Assembly: GCF_005937885.2 (NCBI RefSeq)
Contig: NZ_CP042176.1
Coordinates: 5,575,501 to 5,639,500, forward strand
Reading direction: 5' to 3'
Source of the DNA: Bradyrhizobium sp. KBS0727
GTDB taxonomy: Bacteria; Pseudomonadota; Alphaproteobacteria; Rhizobiales; Xanthobacteraceae
Length of the DNA: 64,000 bases
Every line of letters starts with the position of its first letter. Positions within the stretch are counted from its first letter, which is position 1. Below the pieces are notes generated by a model. It ran no database searches. It saw only the letters and a list, made by a program, of their open reading frames with translations, and was not told where the DNA came from. Of the stretch, positions 25,543 to 34,099 are shown one piece after another. The translations under genes and the position numbers were made by a program.

Positions 25543-26598
25543 TCAACCCTGCACGGCGCTTCGGGCGGCCGCCCGCGGCGCGGGCCGCGGCACGCGGCTC
25601 GACTGCAGCGCGGCCAGATTGCCGATGAACTGCCGGGCGCTGTTTTCCCAGGAACGCTCCAGCGCGAAATGGCGGCAGGCCTCGCGCGACATCGTCAGCG
25701 CGCGCAGACAGGCGCGGCGTAGATCGTTGTCCAACGCGCCGACCGGATGATCGGCAATGACGTCCTTAGGACCGGTGACCGGAAACGCCGCCACCGGCGC
25801 GCCGCAGGCCAGCGCCTCGAGCTGCACCACGCCGAAGGTGTCGGTGAGGCTCGGAAAAACAAAGACGTCGGCAGCGGCGAGATGCGCGGTCAGGTCCGCG
25901 CCCTTTTTCTCGCCGAGGAACACCGCATCCGGATATTTCTGCGCGAGCTGCGCCTTCTGCGGCCCGTCGCCGACGACGACTTTGGTTCCCGGCAAATCGA
26001 GCGAGAGAAACGCCTCGAGATTCTTTTCGACCGCGACCCGGCCCATGGTCATGAAGATCGGCCGCGGCAGGTCGAGTTTTGCGGGATGATCCGGATTGAA
26101 CAGTTCGGTGTCGACGCCGCGCCCCCAGGAACCGAGCCGCCGAAAGCCGCGCTCGGCCAGTTCCTGGCGCAGCGAGGCGGTTGCGACCATCGTCATCGAG
26201 GCGGCCGAGTGGAAGTGCCGCAGCAGCGCGTAGCCGACGCTGGCCGGAATCATGGTGCGAACTTCGACATATTCCGGAAACCGCGTCGTGTAGGACGTGG
26301 TGAACGCGAGCTTGTTGCGGCGGCAATAGCCGCGCACCGCCCAGCCGATCGGGCCTTCGGTCGCGATGTGAATGGCTTCGGGTGCGGCCTGCTCGATCCG
26401 GCGCGAGATCTCGCGCCGGTTCGGCAACGCCATCCGCAAGCCCGGATAGGTCGGAACCCCGACGGAGGGAAACCCCTCGGGCGTCAGGAAGCTGATGTCG
26501 GCGTCCAGCGTGGCGGCACTGCGGGCCAGCGAGGTCAGCGTCCGGACGACGCCATTCACCTGCGGGTGCCAGGCGTCGGTCGCAATCAATATCCGCAT
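25543..26598 (-). CDS. GT4-family glycosyltransferase (MgtA/GPI-type)
   Basis: 351 residues. The N-terminal acceptor domain opens MRILIATDAWHPQVNGVVRTL, the hallmark of lipid-acceptor GT4 enzymes such as mannosyl- or glucosyl-diacylglycerol synthases. The C-terminal donor domain has FMTMGRVAVEKNLEAFL, VVVGDGPQKAQL and FPSLTDTFGVVQLEALACG. It is probably membrane-associated at the cytoplasmic face. It lies upstream of the PmtA-like gene as the first gene of the unit, supporting a lipid acceptor. Sugar and acceptor are not determined. Confidence 0.83.
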   Translation of the reverse strand: MRILIATDAWHPQVNGVVRTLTSLARSAATLDADISFLTPEGFPSVGVPTYPGLRMALPNRREISRRIEQAAPEAIHIATEGPIGWAVRGYCRRNKLAFTTSYTTRFPEYVEVRTMIPASVGYALLRHFHSAASMTMVATASLRQELAERGFRRLGSWGRGVDTELFNPDHPAKLDLPRPIFMTMGRVAVEKNLEAFLSLDLPGTKVVVGDGPQKAQLAQKYPDAVFLGEKKGADLTAHLAAADVFVFPSLTDTFGVVQLEALACGAPVAAFPVTGPKDVIADHPVGALDNDLRRACLRALTMSREACRHFALERSWENSARQFIGNLAALQSSRVPRPAPRAAARSAVQG

Positions 26599-26734
26599 GG
26601 TCAGGCCCTGAGATTCGGTTGATTCTCGATGGCCGACGTTAAGGACATGGATATTTCAGGCGTATGACGTCATCGATCTGTAAGGATGTTTTTTAGGATC
26701 ATCTCCACGCCTTTTCATGTAACGTGACAGAACC

Positions 26735-28135
26735 ATGTCAGACCTGAACGACAATCCGGCGCCGCCCCGCCCGCGAAAGAAGCGGAAGAGCTATGCGCTC
26801 TTGATCCTCGCCGCGGGCATGCTGGCGTTCGGCGTCGCCGCCGGCACGCTGTATTACGCACTGCGTCCGGTCACGTTGCGGATCGCGGTCGGGCCTCCCG
26901 GCAGCGAGGACCAGAAACTGATCCAGTTGATGGCGCAGACCTTCGCGCGCGACGGCAACGCGATCCGGCTGTCGCCGATCACGACCGAGGGTGCCACCGA
27001 AAGCATCGCGCTGTTCGCCGCCGGCAAGGCCGAGCTTGCGGTCGCGCGCGGCGACCTGAACATGCCGGCGAACGCCGAATCCGTGGCCATCCTGCGCAAG
27101 AACGTCGTCGTGCTGTGGTCGACGCCTGGGCTTCCGGCCAGGAACGGCAAGAAGCAAACGACGATCAAGGTCAAGAGCCTCGACGAACTCGCCGGCCATA
27201 AGGTCGGCGTGATCGGACGAACGCAGGCCAACGTCACGCTGCTGCGCGTAATCCTGACCGAGTCCGGCATCAATCCGGACAAGGTGACGGTCAGTCAGTA
27301 CGCCACCAACCAGATCGCCGAGATGGCGCGGGATCCCACCATCGACGCCTTCATGGCGGTCGGCCCGCTCAACAGCAAGATCACCGCGGACGCGATCACG
27401 GCGACCGCTACGGCGCGCGGCGAACCAAAGTTCCTGCCGATCGATGTTTCCGAAGCGATCGCGCAGAAGCATCCGCTCTACGAGTCCGAGGAAATCGCCG
27501 GCAGCATCTTTTCTTCCTCGCCCGCGCGGCCCGAGGACAAGGTCGAGACCGTCAGCGTCAACCATCTGATCGTCGCGGCGAAATCGGTATCGGATACCTC
27601 CATCGCCGGCTTCGCCCGGCAACTGTTCACGGATCGCCAGCAACTGGCGAGAGAATTGCCGAGCGCTGCTCATATCGAGAAGCCGGACACCGACAAGGAC
27701 GCCGCGCTGCCCGCGCATGCGGGAGCGGCGGCCTATATCGACGGCACCGAGCGAACCTTCCTTGAAAAATATACCGACTACATCTGGGGCGCGATCCTGC
27801 TCCTGTCGGGCCTCGGCTCGGCCGGCGCCTGGCTGCAGCACTACTGGAAGCGCGATGAGCGCGAGCGGTACACGACGCATCGCGACAATCTGCTCGATCT
27901 GATTTCCAGGGTGCGCAAGGCCGAGACGCCGGAAGAGCTGGCGCAGATGCAGGCCGCGGCCGACGGCATATTGCGCGAGGCGCTTGACTGCTACGACGAC
28001 GGCGCGATCGAGGAGAGCGATTTGTCGGTGATCGGGCTTGTACTCGAACAATTCCATCACGCCGTCGCCGACCGCCGCGCCGTCATCGGCGCCGGCGAGG
28101 TCGACGCACCGCGGGTCCGCGCCCGCCAGAGCTAG
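26735..28135 (+). CDS. TAXI-type solute-binding protein, membrane-anchored
   Basis: 466 residues. A Lys/Arg/Pro-rich cytoplasmic start precedes TM1 (YALLILAAGMLAFGVAAGTLYYAL). A periplasmic TAXI/NMT1-like binding domain follows (LRIAVGPPGSEDQKLIQLMAQ, then VKSLDELAGHKVGVIGR). A second TM helix (YIWGAILLLSGLGSAGAW) and about 100 cytoplasmic helical residues end the protein. TAXI proteins normally feed TRAP permeases, but no DctQ/M genes are adjacent. With two TMs and a cytoplasmic tail it may act as a sensor or recruit a distant permease. Confidence 0.8.
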   Translation: MSDLNDNPAPPRPRKKRKSYALLILAAGMLAFGVAAGTLYYALRPVTLRIAVGPPGSEDQKLIQLMAQTFARDGNAIRLSPITTEGATESIALFAAGKAELAVARGDLNMPANAESVAILRKNVVVLWSTPGLPARNGKKQTTIKVKSLDELAGHKVGVIGRTQANVTLLRVILTESGINPDKVTVSQYATNQIAEMARDPTIDAFMAVGPLNSKITADAITATATARGEPKFLPIDVSEAIAQKHPLYESEEIAGSIFSSSPARPEDKVETVSVNHLIVAAKSVSDTSIAGFARQLFTDRQQLARELPSAAHIEKPDTDKDAALPAHAGAAAYIDGTERTFLEKYTDYIWGAILLLSGLGSAGAWLQHYWKRDERERYTTHRDNLLDLISRVRKAETPEELAQMQAAADGILREALDCYDDGAIEESDLSVIGLVLEQFHHAVADRRAVIGAGEVDAPRVRARQS

Positions 28136-28230
28136 CCGCGCCGGCCTGTAAATCGAGCTTGATTGCGGCAGGCATGGCCAATGTCTGCCATGTAAATGCA
28201 CCGTTTCAAGCTGAAAGAGGTGGCGAGCCA

Positions 28231-28677
28231 TCAAGCTCTGGAGATTGTGGCAGGCTGCTTTCTGGATACGAGCTTTCGCAGATCACGCAGCAAATCGTCG
28301 CCCAGTTCAGTAAGGCCGTTGATTTCCTTTTGTGCGTCGATTGCGTGCTGCCTGCACAACTCCTTCGGCTCGTTGTTGGTTGACGCAAGGGCATGCAGGT
28401 GTCCGGCAAGGCTTCCGGCACGCGTGAAGAAATAAACGATCTGTCGCTGCATCGCCGGGTCGAACAAATCCAATCGACCCGTATTGGACTCGTAAACCGA
28501 GAATTTCGGCAACGTGAAAGCGCCGAGCTCGTCGAGATGTTCTTCGGCTCCGAGCTCCATAACCTCGAGCTTCCGAACTTCTCCAAAACCCTCCATCCCG
28601 TCGATCACGGCGGCGATCTCTCCGATCAAAGCTGACGCGAGGCCTCGTCTGGTGTGGCCACGTCCGAAATGAAGCAT
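28231..28677 (-). CDS. hypothetical protein, possibly frameshifted at its N-terminus
   Basis: 148 residues from MLHFGRGHTRRGLASALIGEI. The body is helical, with EVMELGAEEHLDELGAFTLP and a C-terminal coiled-coil-like stretch. Upstream, in another frame on the same strand (about 28768-28691), lies MASGAVLLLIYFREFAPARSA, a plausible TM anchor. A one-base indel between them would join the two into a membrane-anchored protein. GGGAGGAAG precedes the ATG at 28677, so the soluble form could be translated on its own. I do not recognise the family. Confidence 0.5.
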   Translation of the reverse strand: MLHFGRGHTRRGLASALIGEIAAVIDGMEGFGEVRKLEVMELGAEEHLDELGAFTLPKFSVYESNTGRLDLFDPAMQRQIVYFFTRAGSLAGHLHALASTNNEPKELCRQHAIDAQKEINGLTELGDDLLRDLRKLVSRKQPATISRA

Positions 28678-28731
28678 AGCTTCCTCCCGCTTCGATGATC
28701 TGGTGGGCCGAGCGCGCGGGAGCGAACTCAC

Positions 28732-29071
28732 GGAAGTATATTAGCAGCAAAACCGCGCCGGACGCCATTATCGTGGGGCCGCCGTCGGCGGCGCGTTCGC
28801 GGCAAGACGTCGTCGAACTCGCACGCCGGACTGGGTAAACCATCCTTACATATCCACCCCACAATGGATGCGCTGACGGCCAGGGTGATGGCTGCGCACG
28901 GCGCAGTGTGATCGATCGCTGTTGAAGCATGTTGATCACGTAGCTCCGGTTTGGTCCCGCGGCACTGCGCAGAGGGCAAACTCAGGGGACGACCCGGCGC
29001 TTCGAAGCCGATTTGGGTTCTGGGCGAGGCCAAGCGCCTCGCGGTCTCCGCGTTGATTGCTGGAGGTCCGT
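28732..29071. other. intergenic stretch with a displaced TM-coding segment
   Basis: About 340 bases between the gene at 28231 and the ABC binding-protein gene, both on the minus strand. The only coding-like signal is the hydrophobic frame near 28691-28768 described for the neighbour. Otherwise I see no gene; short frames here lack ribosome sites. Confidence 0.4.
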
Positions 29072-30055
29072 TCATTCGATCACCTTGTCGGCGGCTGTGA
29101 GCAGGGTCGGTGGCACCGTAAGGCCAAGTGCCTTGGCGGCCTTGAGATTGATGACAAGCTCGAAGTTAGTCGGCTGCTGGATCGGCAGATCGGCTGGCTT
29201 TGCTTCTTTAAGAACCTTCCCGACGTAAACGCCAGCCGCACGATACAGCGACGTGAGGCTCGCCCCATAACTGATAAGGCCTCCAGCCGTGACAAATTCC
29301 TGCCACTCGTAGATTGCCGGAATGGAGTAACGTGACGCCAAGGCCACAATCCGCTCGCGGCGGCTGGTGAAGACGGGGTCTGTCCCAACAATTAGCGCAT
29401 CGGCCTTAAGATGGGCGAGAGAGGCGAAGGCGGGCTCAAATTCGTCCTCGTCGGCTGCATTCAAGATATGGAGCCGTACTCCCTTCGCACTTGCCGCTTG
29501 TTTCACGAGTGGGGTCGTGCCCTCGGTGGCCCGATGGTATTTCGGATTTATGAGTAAGGCGATTGTCCTGATCTGGGGAACCAGTTCGAAGAGCAATTCG
29601 AAGCGCTTTGCCGTCAGTTCAGTCGTGATCATGCTGAAGCCGGTAGCATTGCCGCCCGGTCTGGCAAGGCTGGCGACCAAGCCAGTCTCAACCGGATCGC
29701 TACCGGTAATAAAAACGACCGGGATCGTGGAGCTTGCCTTGATCGCCGCTCGGATCGAAAGATCACCGCTCATTGCAGCGATGACATCGACCTTGTCGCG
29801 GATGAGGTCTGCGGCCAATGCAGGAAGTCGATCAAACTTGCCTTCCGCCCAGGAGTATTCGATTGCCAAATTTTGGCCTTCGATAAAGCCGGTTTCTTTA
29901 AGTCCCTCGTTGAACGCGGTCACAAAAGGAGCATGTAGACCCGGCGAAGAGACACTCAGGAAGCCGATCTTCTTCACCGGCTGCTGCGCGTGTGCCATGA
30001 GCGGCCACGCGACCGCCGTACCGCCGAGAACAGTAATGAACTCGCGCCGTCTCAT
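29072..30055 (-). CDS. ABC_sub_bind-type (TrpX-like) substrate-binding protein, Tat signal
   Basis: About 327 residues. The signal peptide contains twin arginines (MRRREFITVLGGTAVAWPLMAHAQ), typical of the large ABC_sub_bind family in Bradyrhizobium. The mature protein starts QPVKKIGFLSVSSPGLHAPF and has a type I two-lobed fold pattern (VDVIAAMSGDLSIRAAIKAS, then VVFITGSDPVETGLVASLA). No permease or ATPase gene is adjacent, so it is an orphan. ATG 30055 was preferred for its GGATGG site; 30064 is possible. Confidence 0.85.
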   Translation of the reverse strand: MRRREFITVLGGTAVAWPLMAHAQQPVKKIGFLSVSSPGLHAPFVTAFNEGLKETGFIEGQNLAIEYSWAEGKFDRLPALAADLIRDKVDVIAAMSGDLSIRAAIKASSTIPVVFITGSDPVETGLVASLARPGGNATGFSMITTELTAKRFELLFELVPQIRTIALLINPKYHRATEGTTPLVKQAASAKGVRLHILNAADEDEFEPAFASLAHLKADALIVGTDPVFTSRRERIVALASRYSIPAIYEWQEFVTAGGLISYGASLTSLYRAAGVYVGKVLKEAKPADLPIQQPTNFELVINLKAAKALGLTVPPTLLTAADKVIE

Positions 30056-30457
30056 AGCGGCCATCCATGAACGCTCAGTGGGCGGAGCTAACCTAGCATT
30101 TTGCGATACGGCCAGGGACGAACAAATGGCATCCAACCGGTCTTAGACGCGATTGAGTTCGATGTCCGACTTGGGGTCAAGCGCGTCGATTTGCCATCTC
30201 GGCAGCACGCCAGGCGACAGGGCAATCCCGAAAATGCCGGTTGAAGGCTTCGGTTTGGTCTTGCCTACGACCAGCCCGCGGGTCGGCTAGGCCAACCCAC
30301 CCCACGCGGCAATGAAACCATAACGAAACAAAACCCTAACGCGACGAAACCATTTTGGCGGTTTTGTGCAAACGTCCTGAAACGGTTGATCTGTACTGGT
30401 TTCCCCAACGACGCGCCGAAATGGGGTGCGCAGGGCGCAAACTGAAGGGGACGACCA
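30056..30457. other. intergenic region between divergent genes
   Basis: About 400 bases separating the minus-strand binding-protein gene from the plus-strand L,D-transpeptidase gene. It has an AT-rich run around 30310-30400 (repeated GAAAC/CCTAAC-like words) that probably includes the transpeptidase promoter. No ORF with a ribosome site was found. Confidence 0.4.
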
Positions 30458-31147
30458 ATGTTCAATTCATTCAGAATGAATACCCGCCTCGTTGTCGGCG
30501 CTTTGGGCGCGCTGGCGATCGGCACCGTTGCTTTTTCCACATCCGCCGCCGCGGCCCCGCTGCCGCTGTTTCCGTTCTTCATGACACCGCCGACCGAAGC
30601 GGCCCCGCCACCGGTCGCCGCGGCACCCTCGCAGGATGAAGAGCGCTCCGTCACCCAGTTGCCGGCGCGCCTGAAGCGCCAGGTCGTGAGCTACCCGACC
30701 CGCGAAGCCCCGGGCACGATCATCATCGACACCCCCAACACCTATCTCTATCTGGTGCTCGGCAACGGCCAGGCGATGCGTTACGGCATCGGCGTCGGCC
30801 GCGACGGCTTTACCTGGTCCGGCACCCAGACCATCACCAAGAAGTCGGAATGGCCGGATTGGACCCCGCCTCCGGAAATGATTCAGCGCCAGCCCTATCT
30901 GCCGCGCCACATGGCCGGCGGCCCCGGCAACCCGCTCGGCGCGCGGGCGATGTATCTCGGCGGCACCATCTATCGCATCCACGGCACCAATGCCCCGGAG
31001 ACGATCGGGACCCATGTTTCCTCCGGCTGCCTGCGCCTCACCAATGAAGACGTCACCGACCTCTATTCGCGGGTCAACGTCGGCACCAAGGTGATCGTGA
31101 AGCCGATGACGGATCGCCGCGCCGATCTCGGCACGATCGTCCGCTAA
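30458..31147 (+). CDS. L,D-transpeptidase (ErfK/YbiS/YcfS/YnhG)
   Basis: 229 residues. A hydrophobic leader (LVVGALGALAIGTVAFSTSAAAA) is followed by a Pro/Ala linker and the YkuD domain: TIIIDTPNTYLYLVLGNGQAMRY, then the catalytic HGTNAPETIG and SSGCLRLTNEDV with nucleophile Cys. It cross-links peptidoglycan or attaches outer-membrane proteins to it in the periplasm. AAGGGGA precedes the ATG at 30458. A good terminator follows, so the gene is monocistronic. Confidence 0.93.
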   Translation: MFNSFRMNTRLVVGALGALAIGTVAFSTSAAAAPLPLFPFFMTPPTEAAPPPVAAAPSQDEERSVTQLPARLKRQVVSYPTREAPGTIIIDTPNTYLYLVLGNGQAMRYGIGVGRDGFTWSGTQTITKKSEWPDWTPPPEMIQRQPYLPRHMAGGPGNPLGARAMYLGGTIYRIHGTNAPETIGTHVSSGCLRLTNEDVTDLYSRVNVGTKVIVKPMTDRRADLGTIVR

Positions 31148-31170
31148 GCCGACGTCATTCTACGCAAATA

Positions 31171-31197
31171 CGGCCCCGGCATCTGCCGGGGCCGTTT
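31171..31197 (+). terminator. terminator after the L,D-transpeptidase
   Basis: Stem GGCCCCGGC / GCCGGGGCC with loop ATCT, followed by GTTTCAC, about 25 bases after the stop. Confidence 0.8.
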
Positions 31198-31236
31198 CAC
31201 GTTCAAGTCCGGCTTACCGGGCGCGGCGCAGGGCGG

Positions 31237-32112
31237 CTATTTCCTCACATACTTCTGGATGCGCCAGTTCAACGTGTCGGCGACAAAAATCTCGTCGCGC
31301 GGTGACACCGCGATGTAGTGGGCCTCGCCGTATTTGCCTGTTGTCTTGCCCTGGCCGCCGCCTTCGATCATCCCGACGACGTTGCCGTTCAGGTCGAGCT
31401 TCATGATCAGACCGGTGTGACCGTGCGCCAGCCAGATATGCTGGTCGGCGCCCATGAACAGCCCGCAGGGCGCGCCGGGATGCTGGGACTCACGGATGTA
31501 GTTGCCGTCGGCGTCGAAAACCTGGATGCGGGCGTTGTTGCGATCGGCGATATAGAGCAGTCCCTGTGCGTCGAAAACCAGCGAGTGCGGCAGATCGAAT
31601 TGGCCCGGCCCCTTGCCCTTGCCGCCCCAGGTCTTGAGGAAGGTGCCGTCGCTGTCGAACTTCAGCACCCGCGAGTCGCCCTTGCCGTGGCCCTGCAGCA
31701 CGAAGATGTCGCCGGTCGGTCCGACCACCGCTTCGTTCGGCTCGTCGAACAGCCGCAGATGTCCGAACGGATGCCACTCGCCGGTGTGGCCCTTGACGCC
31801 GAGCACCATTTCAAGCCGCCCCGACGGGTCGAACTTGTAGACCATGTTCGATCGGACGTCGGTGGCCCAGATGTTGTCCTGCGCATCGATCCGCAGGCCG
31901 TGCGACCGCTCGAACATGCCGTCGCCGAAGCCGCGGATGAAATTTCCGTCGGGATCGAACTCCATCAGCGGCATCGGCCCGCGATGGATGACGAAGATGT
32001 GGCCCCTGGAATTGAAGGCGATGCCCGAGGTGCCGTGAAAGTTCGCGCCTGATGGCAGCTTGAACGATTCGGCAACGGCGACATAAGGCAGTGGCGGAGC
32101 TGCTATTTGCAT
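31237..32112 (-). CDS. NHL-repeat beta-propeller protein (PAL-like)
   Basis: 291 residues made of about six NHL blades, for example GIAFNSRGHIFVIHRGPMPLMEFDPDG, HGLRIDAQDNIWATDV and SLVFDAQGLLYIADRNNARIQVFDADG (each here in separate blades). The pattern matches peptidyl-alpha-hydroxyglycine amidating-lyase-like propellers, but no catalytic activity can be claimed. There is no signal peptide, so it is probably cytoplasmic. It converges with the transpeptidase gene; the terminator between them could serve both. Confidence 0.8.
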   Translation of the reverse strand: MQIAAPPLPYVAVAESFKLPSGANFHGTSGIAFNSRGHIFVIHRGPMPLMEFDPDGNFIRGFGDGMFERSHGLRIDAQDNIWATDVRSNMVYKFDPSGRLEMVLGVKGHTGEWHPFGHLRLFDEPNEAVVGPTGDIFVLQGHGKGDSRVLKFDSDGTFLKTWGGKGKGPGQFDLPHSLVFDAQGLLYIADRNNARIQVFDADGNYIRESQHPGAPCGLFMGADQHIWLAHGHTGLIMKLDLNGNVVGMIEGGGQGKTTGKYGEAHYIAVSPRDEIFVADTLNWRIQKYVRK

Positions 32113-32202
32113 GGGATGCGAGTATCACACCCGGCAAATCGGGAGTCCATCAGGCGCTTGCCGGCAGTTACATTCCCATAGACCGCGGAGGTCCGGGGCG
32201 GT

Positions 32203-32598
32203 TCAAGTTTTCCGGGAGCGCCCAACTGGAGCCGCAGTCGCTATCTGGTAGGCACGCTCCCTCGACACTCCGAAGACTTCGCCGATAGCTCGGAAGCTGG
32301 CCCCGGCGGCACGAGCTTGACTCATCGCCTTGGCCCGGTCTGTCCCGGCGGCGATGGCAGCTTTCATCTTCCGAATGATCTCCCCCTCCTTTCGGAGGCG
32401 GGTGTCTATCTTGAGCCGGGCGGCGGCCGCCCTCGTTCGACGCCGCTCGAGCGTCGACGGAAAAACCACGCCGTTGAGCCGCTGAAATCGTCCAAGCGCT
32501 GCGTTGCGTGTGACCCCCATTCGCTCCCCGATCTCGGCGAACGAAAGTCCCTCCCGCTTCAATTTCAATAGTCTGGCGTCAAGCCTATCATTCCACAT
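32203..32598 (-). CDS. small GcrA-like HTH protein with a second HTH
   Basis: 131 residues. The N-terminus WNDRLDARLLKLKREGLSFAEIGERMGVTRNAALGRFQRL matches the DNA-binding pattern of GcrA (shown as a continuous helix-turn-helix in residues 2-41). A basic Lys/Arg region follows. The C-terminal GASFRAIGEVFGVSRERAYQI looks like a second helix-turn-helix. GcrA is a cell-cycle regulator that works with methylated DNA and sigma-70; short paralogues occur in phages and accessory regions. Start at 32598 is the ATG before WNDR. Confidence 0.7.
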   Translation of the reverse strand: MWNDRLDARLLKLKREGLSFAEIGERMGVTRNAALGRFQRLNGVVFPSTLERRRTRAAAARLKIDTRLRKEGEIIRKMKAAIAAGTDRAKAMSQARAAGASFRAIGEVFGVSRERAYQIATAAPVGRSRKT

Positions 32599-32768
32599 CG
32601 TCAACTTCCCGAGCGACCGTTGACGGAGACAGGCCTGATTTGCCACCGACATGTCAATAAGCTCCGTTGTCTCACCTCAAAGGGCCCCCCTGCTGCAACG
32701 CGGTGCACCATTTGCGAACGCCCCATCCGGCGCGCTAAGCTCGGGACAAGAAACCCCGGGAGGAAAGC

Positions 32769-33830
32769 ATGGGTCGGAAGATAGCCATCGTTGGTGCAGG
32801 CGCGGTCGGCGGCTACGCCGGCGCCCACATGGTGCAGGCGGGCGAGGACGTCACCTTCATCGATCCCTGGCCCGAACATGTCGAGCACATGCGAAAGCAC
32901 GGCCTGCGTGTCACCCACGCGATGGATGTCCCGGAATTCACGGTTCCCGTCCGGGCGCTGCACGTCACCGACGCCCAGCAGCTCGCCAAGGAGGCGCCGG
33001 TCGACATCGCCTTTGTCTGCATGAAATCCTACGACACCGCCTGGGCCACCATGATGATCCGGCAGTATCTGGCGCCGGACGGCTACGTGGTGTCGCTGCA
33101 GAACTGCATGAACGAAGAGACCATCGCCGGCATCGTCGGCTGGGGCAAGACGCTGGGGTGCATCGCGAGCAGCATCACCGTCAACCTGCCCGAGCCCGGC
33201 CACATCCACCGCGGCGCCGGCAAGCACGGGGCCGCGCATACCGTATTCCGCGCCGGCGAAGTGCACGGCCGCATCTCGCCACGGGCGGAAGAGCTCTGCC
33301 GCCTCGTCGGCTATGCCGACAGCGCCAAGGTCACCAACAACCTGTGGGGCGAGCGCTGGTCGAAACTGGTCGCCAATGCCATGCAGAACGGCCTCTCCGC
33401 CTGCACCGGCCTGCCCGGCGGCCAGATGCTGGAGAGCGAGCCGATCCGCCGCTTCGCCACCCGGCTCGGCAGCGAAGCGATCCGCGTCGGCCAGGCGCAT
33501 GGCTATCAGCTCGAGGAGGTCCTGCACATTCCGCCCGAGACCATCGCGCGCGCCGGCGAAGGCGACGAGACGGCGATGCGCGCCTGCGACGAGCAGCGCT
33601 TCAAGGACGCGAAGAAGACCGCGTCCGGGCAACGCCCGTCGATGGGCCAGGACATGCAGAAAGGGCGGCGCACCGAGATCGAATTCCTCAACGGCTTCAT
33701 CGTGCGCGAAGGCAAAAAGGTCGGCGTTGCCTGCAAGGCCAATACGGTGCTGACGGATCTGGTGCTGCGCGTCGAACGCGGCGAGTTGCAGGCCGATCCG
33801 AAGCACATCACCGAGCTGCGATTGAACTAG
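32769..33830 (+). CDS. ketopantoate-reductase-family NADP oxidoreductase
   Basis: 353 residues. A Rossmann fold opens KIAIVGAGAVGGYAGAHMVQAGEDV, followed by the ApbA pattern FVCMKSYDT and VVSLQNCMNEE. The C-terminal helical domain includes NLWGERWSKLVANAMQNGLSA. True PanE is about 300 residues; this one is longer and the catalytic Lys may lie in RWSKLVAN. GGGAGGAAAGC precedes the ATG. An IS element begins 15 bases after the stop codon, so the downstream context has been altered. Confidence 0.87.
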   Translation: MGRKIAIVGAGAVGGYAGAHMVQAGEDVTFIDPWPEHVEHMRKHGLRVTHAMDVPEFTVPVRALHVTDAQQLAKEAPVDIAFVCMKSYDTAWATMMIRQYLAPDGYVVSLQNCMNEETIAGIVGWGKTLGCIASSITVNLPEPGHIHRGAGKHGAAHTVFRAGEVHGRISPRAEELCRLVGYADSAKVTNNLWGERWSKLVANAMQNGLSACTGLPGGQMLESEPIRRFATRLGSEAIRVGQAHGYQLEEVLHIPPETIARAGEGDETAMRACDEQRFKDAKKTASGQRPSMGQDMQKGRRTEIEFLNGFIVREGKKVGVACKANTVLTDLVLRVERGELQADPKHITELRLN

Positions 33831-33845
33831 GCCGCGATCCCATCT

Positions 33846-34099
33846 GTGGACGCCCCGCAAGATGCAAGCGGTTTTTGAAGAAGTTCGGCACGTAGTCGGA
33901 TGCTGCCATCTGTCCGGCCTCTGATGATGCAGCGATAAAGCTGCGGGCCCGTATGGGAGTTCGCGGACCGGAACCAAATCATAAATGCGTGCTCCAGGCA
34001 CGATGGGTTCATCTGGTTCTTCCGGTCCCGTCTCGCCGACTGTTGCGCCATACCCTCCTTCGACCGACTACATCTCTGACGACCTCAGGCCCGCCAGGC
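33846..34099 (-). ncRNA. candidate bridge/seekRNA region of the IS1111-like element
   Basis: About 250 non-coding bases between the transposase stop and the left sub-terminal repeat. In IS1111-group elements the guide RNA is encoded in the long non-coding end downstream of the transposase, which is this side. I can see short hairpin-forming words but cannot fold the RNA here. The call rests on layout and family knowledge. Confidence 0.3.
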
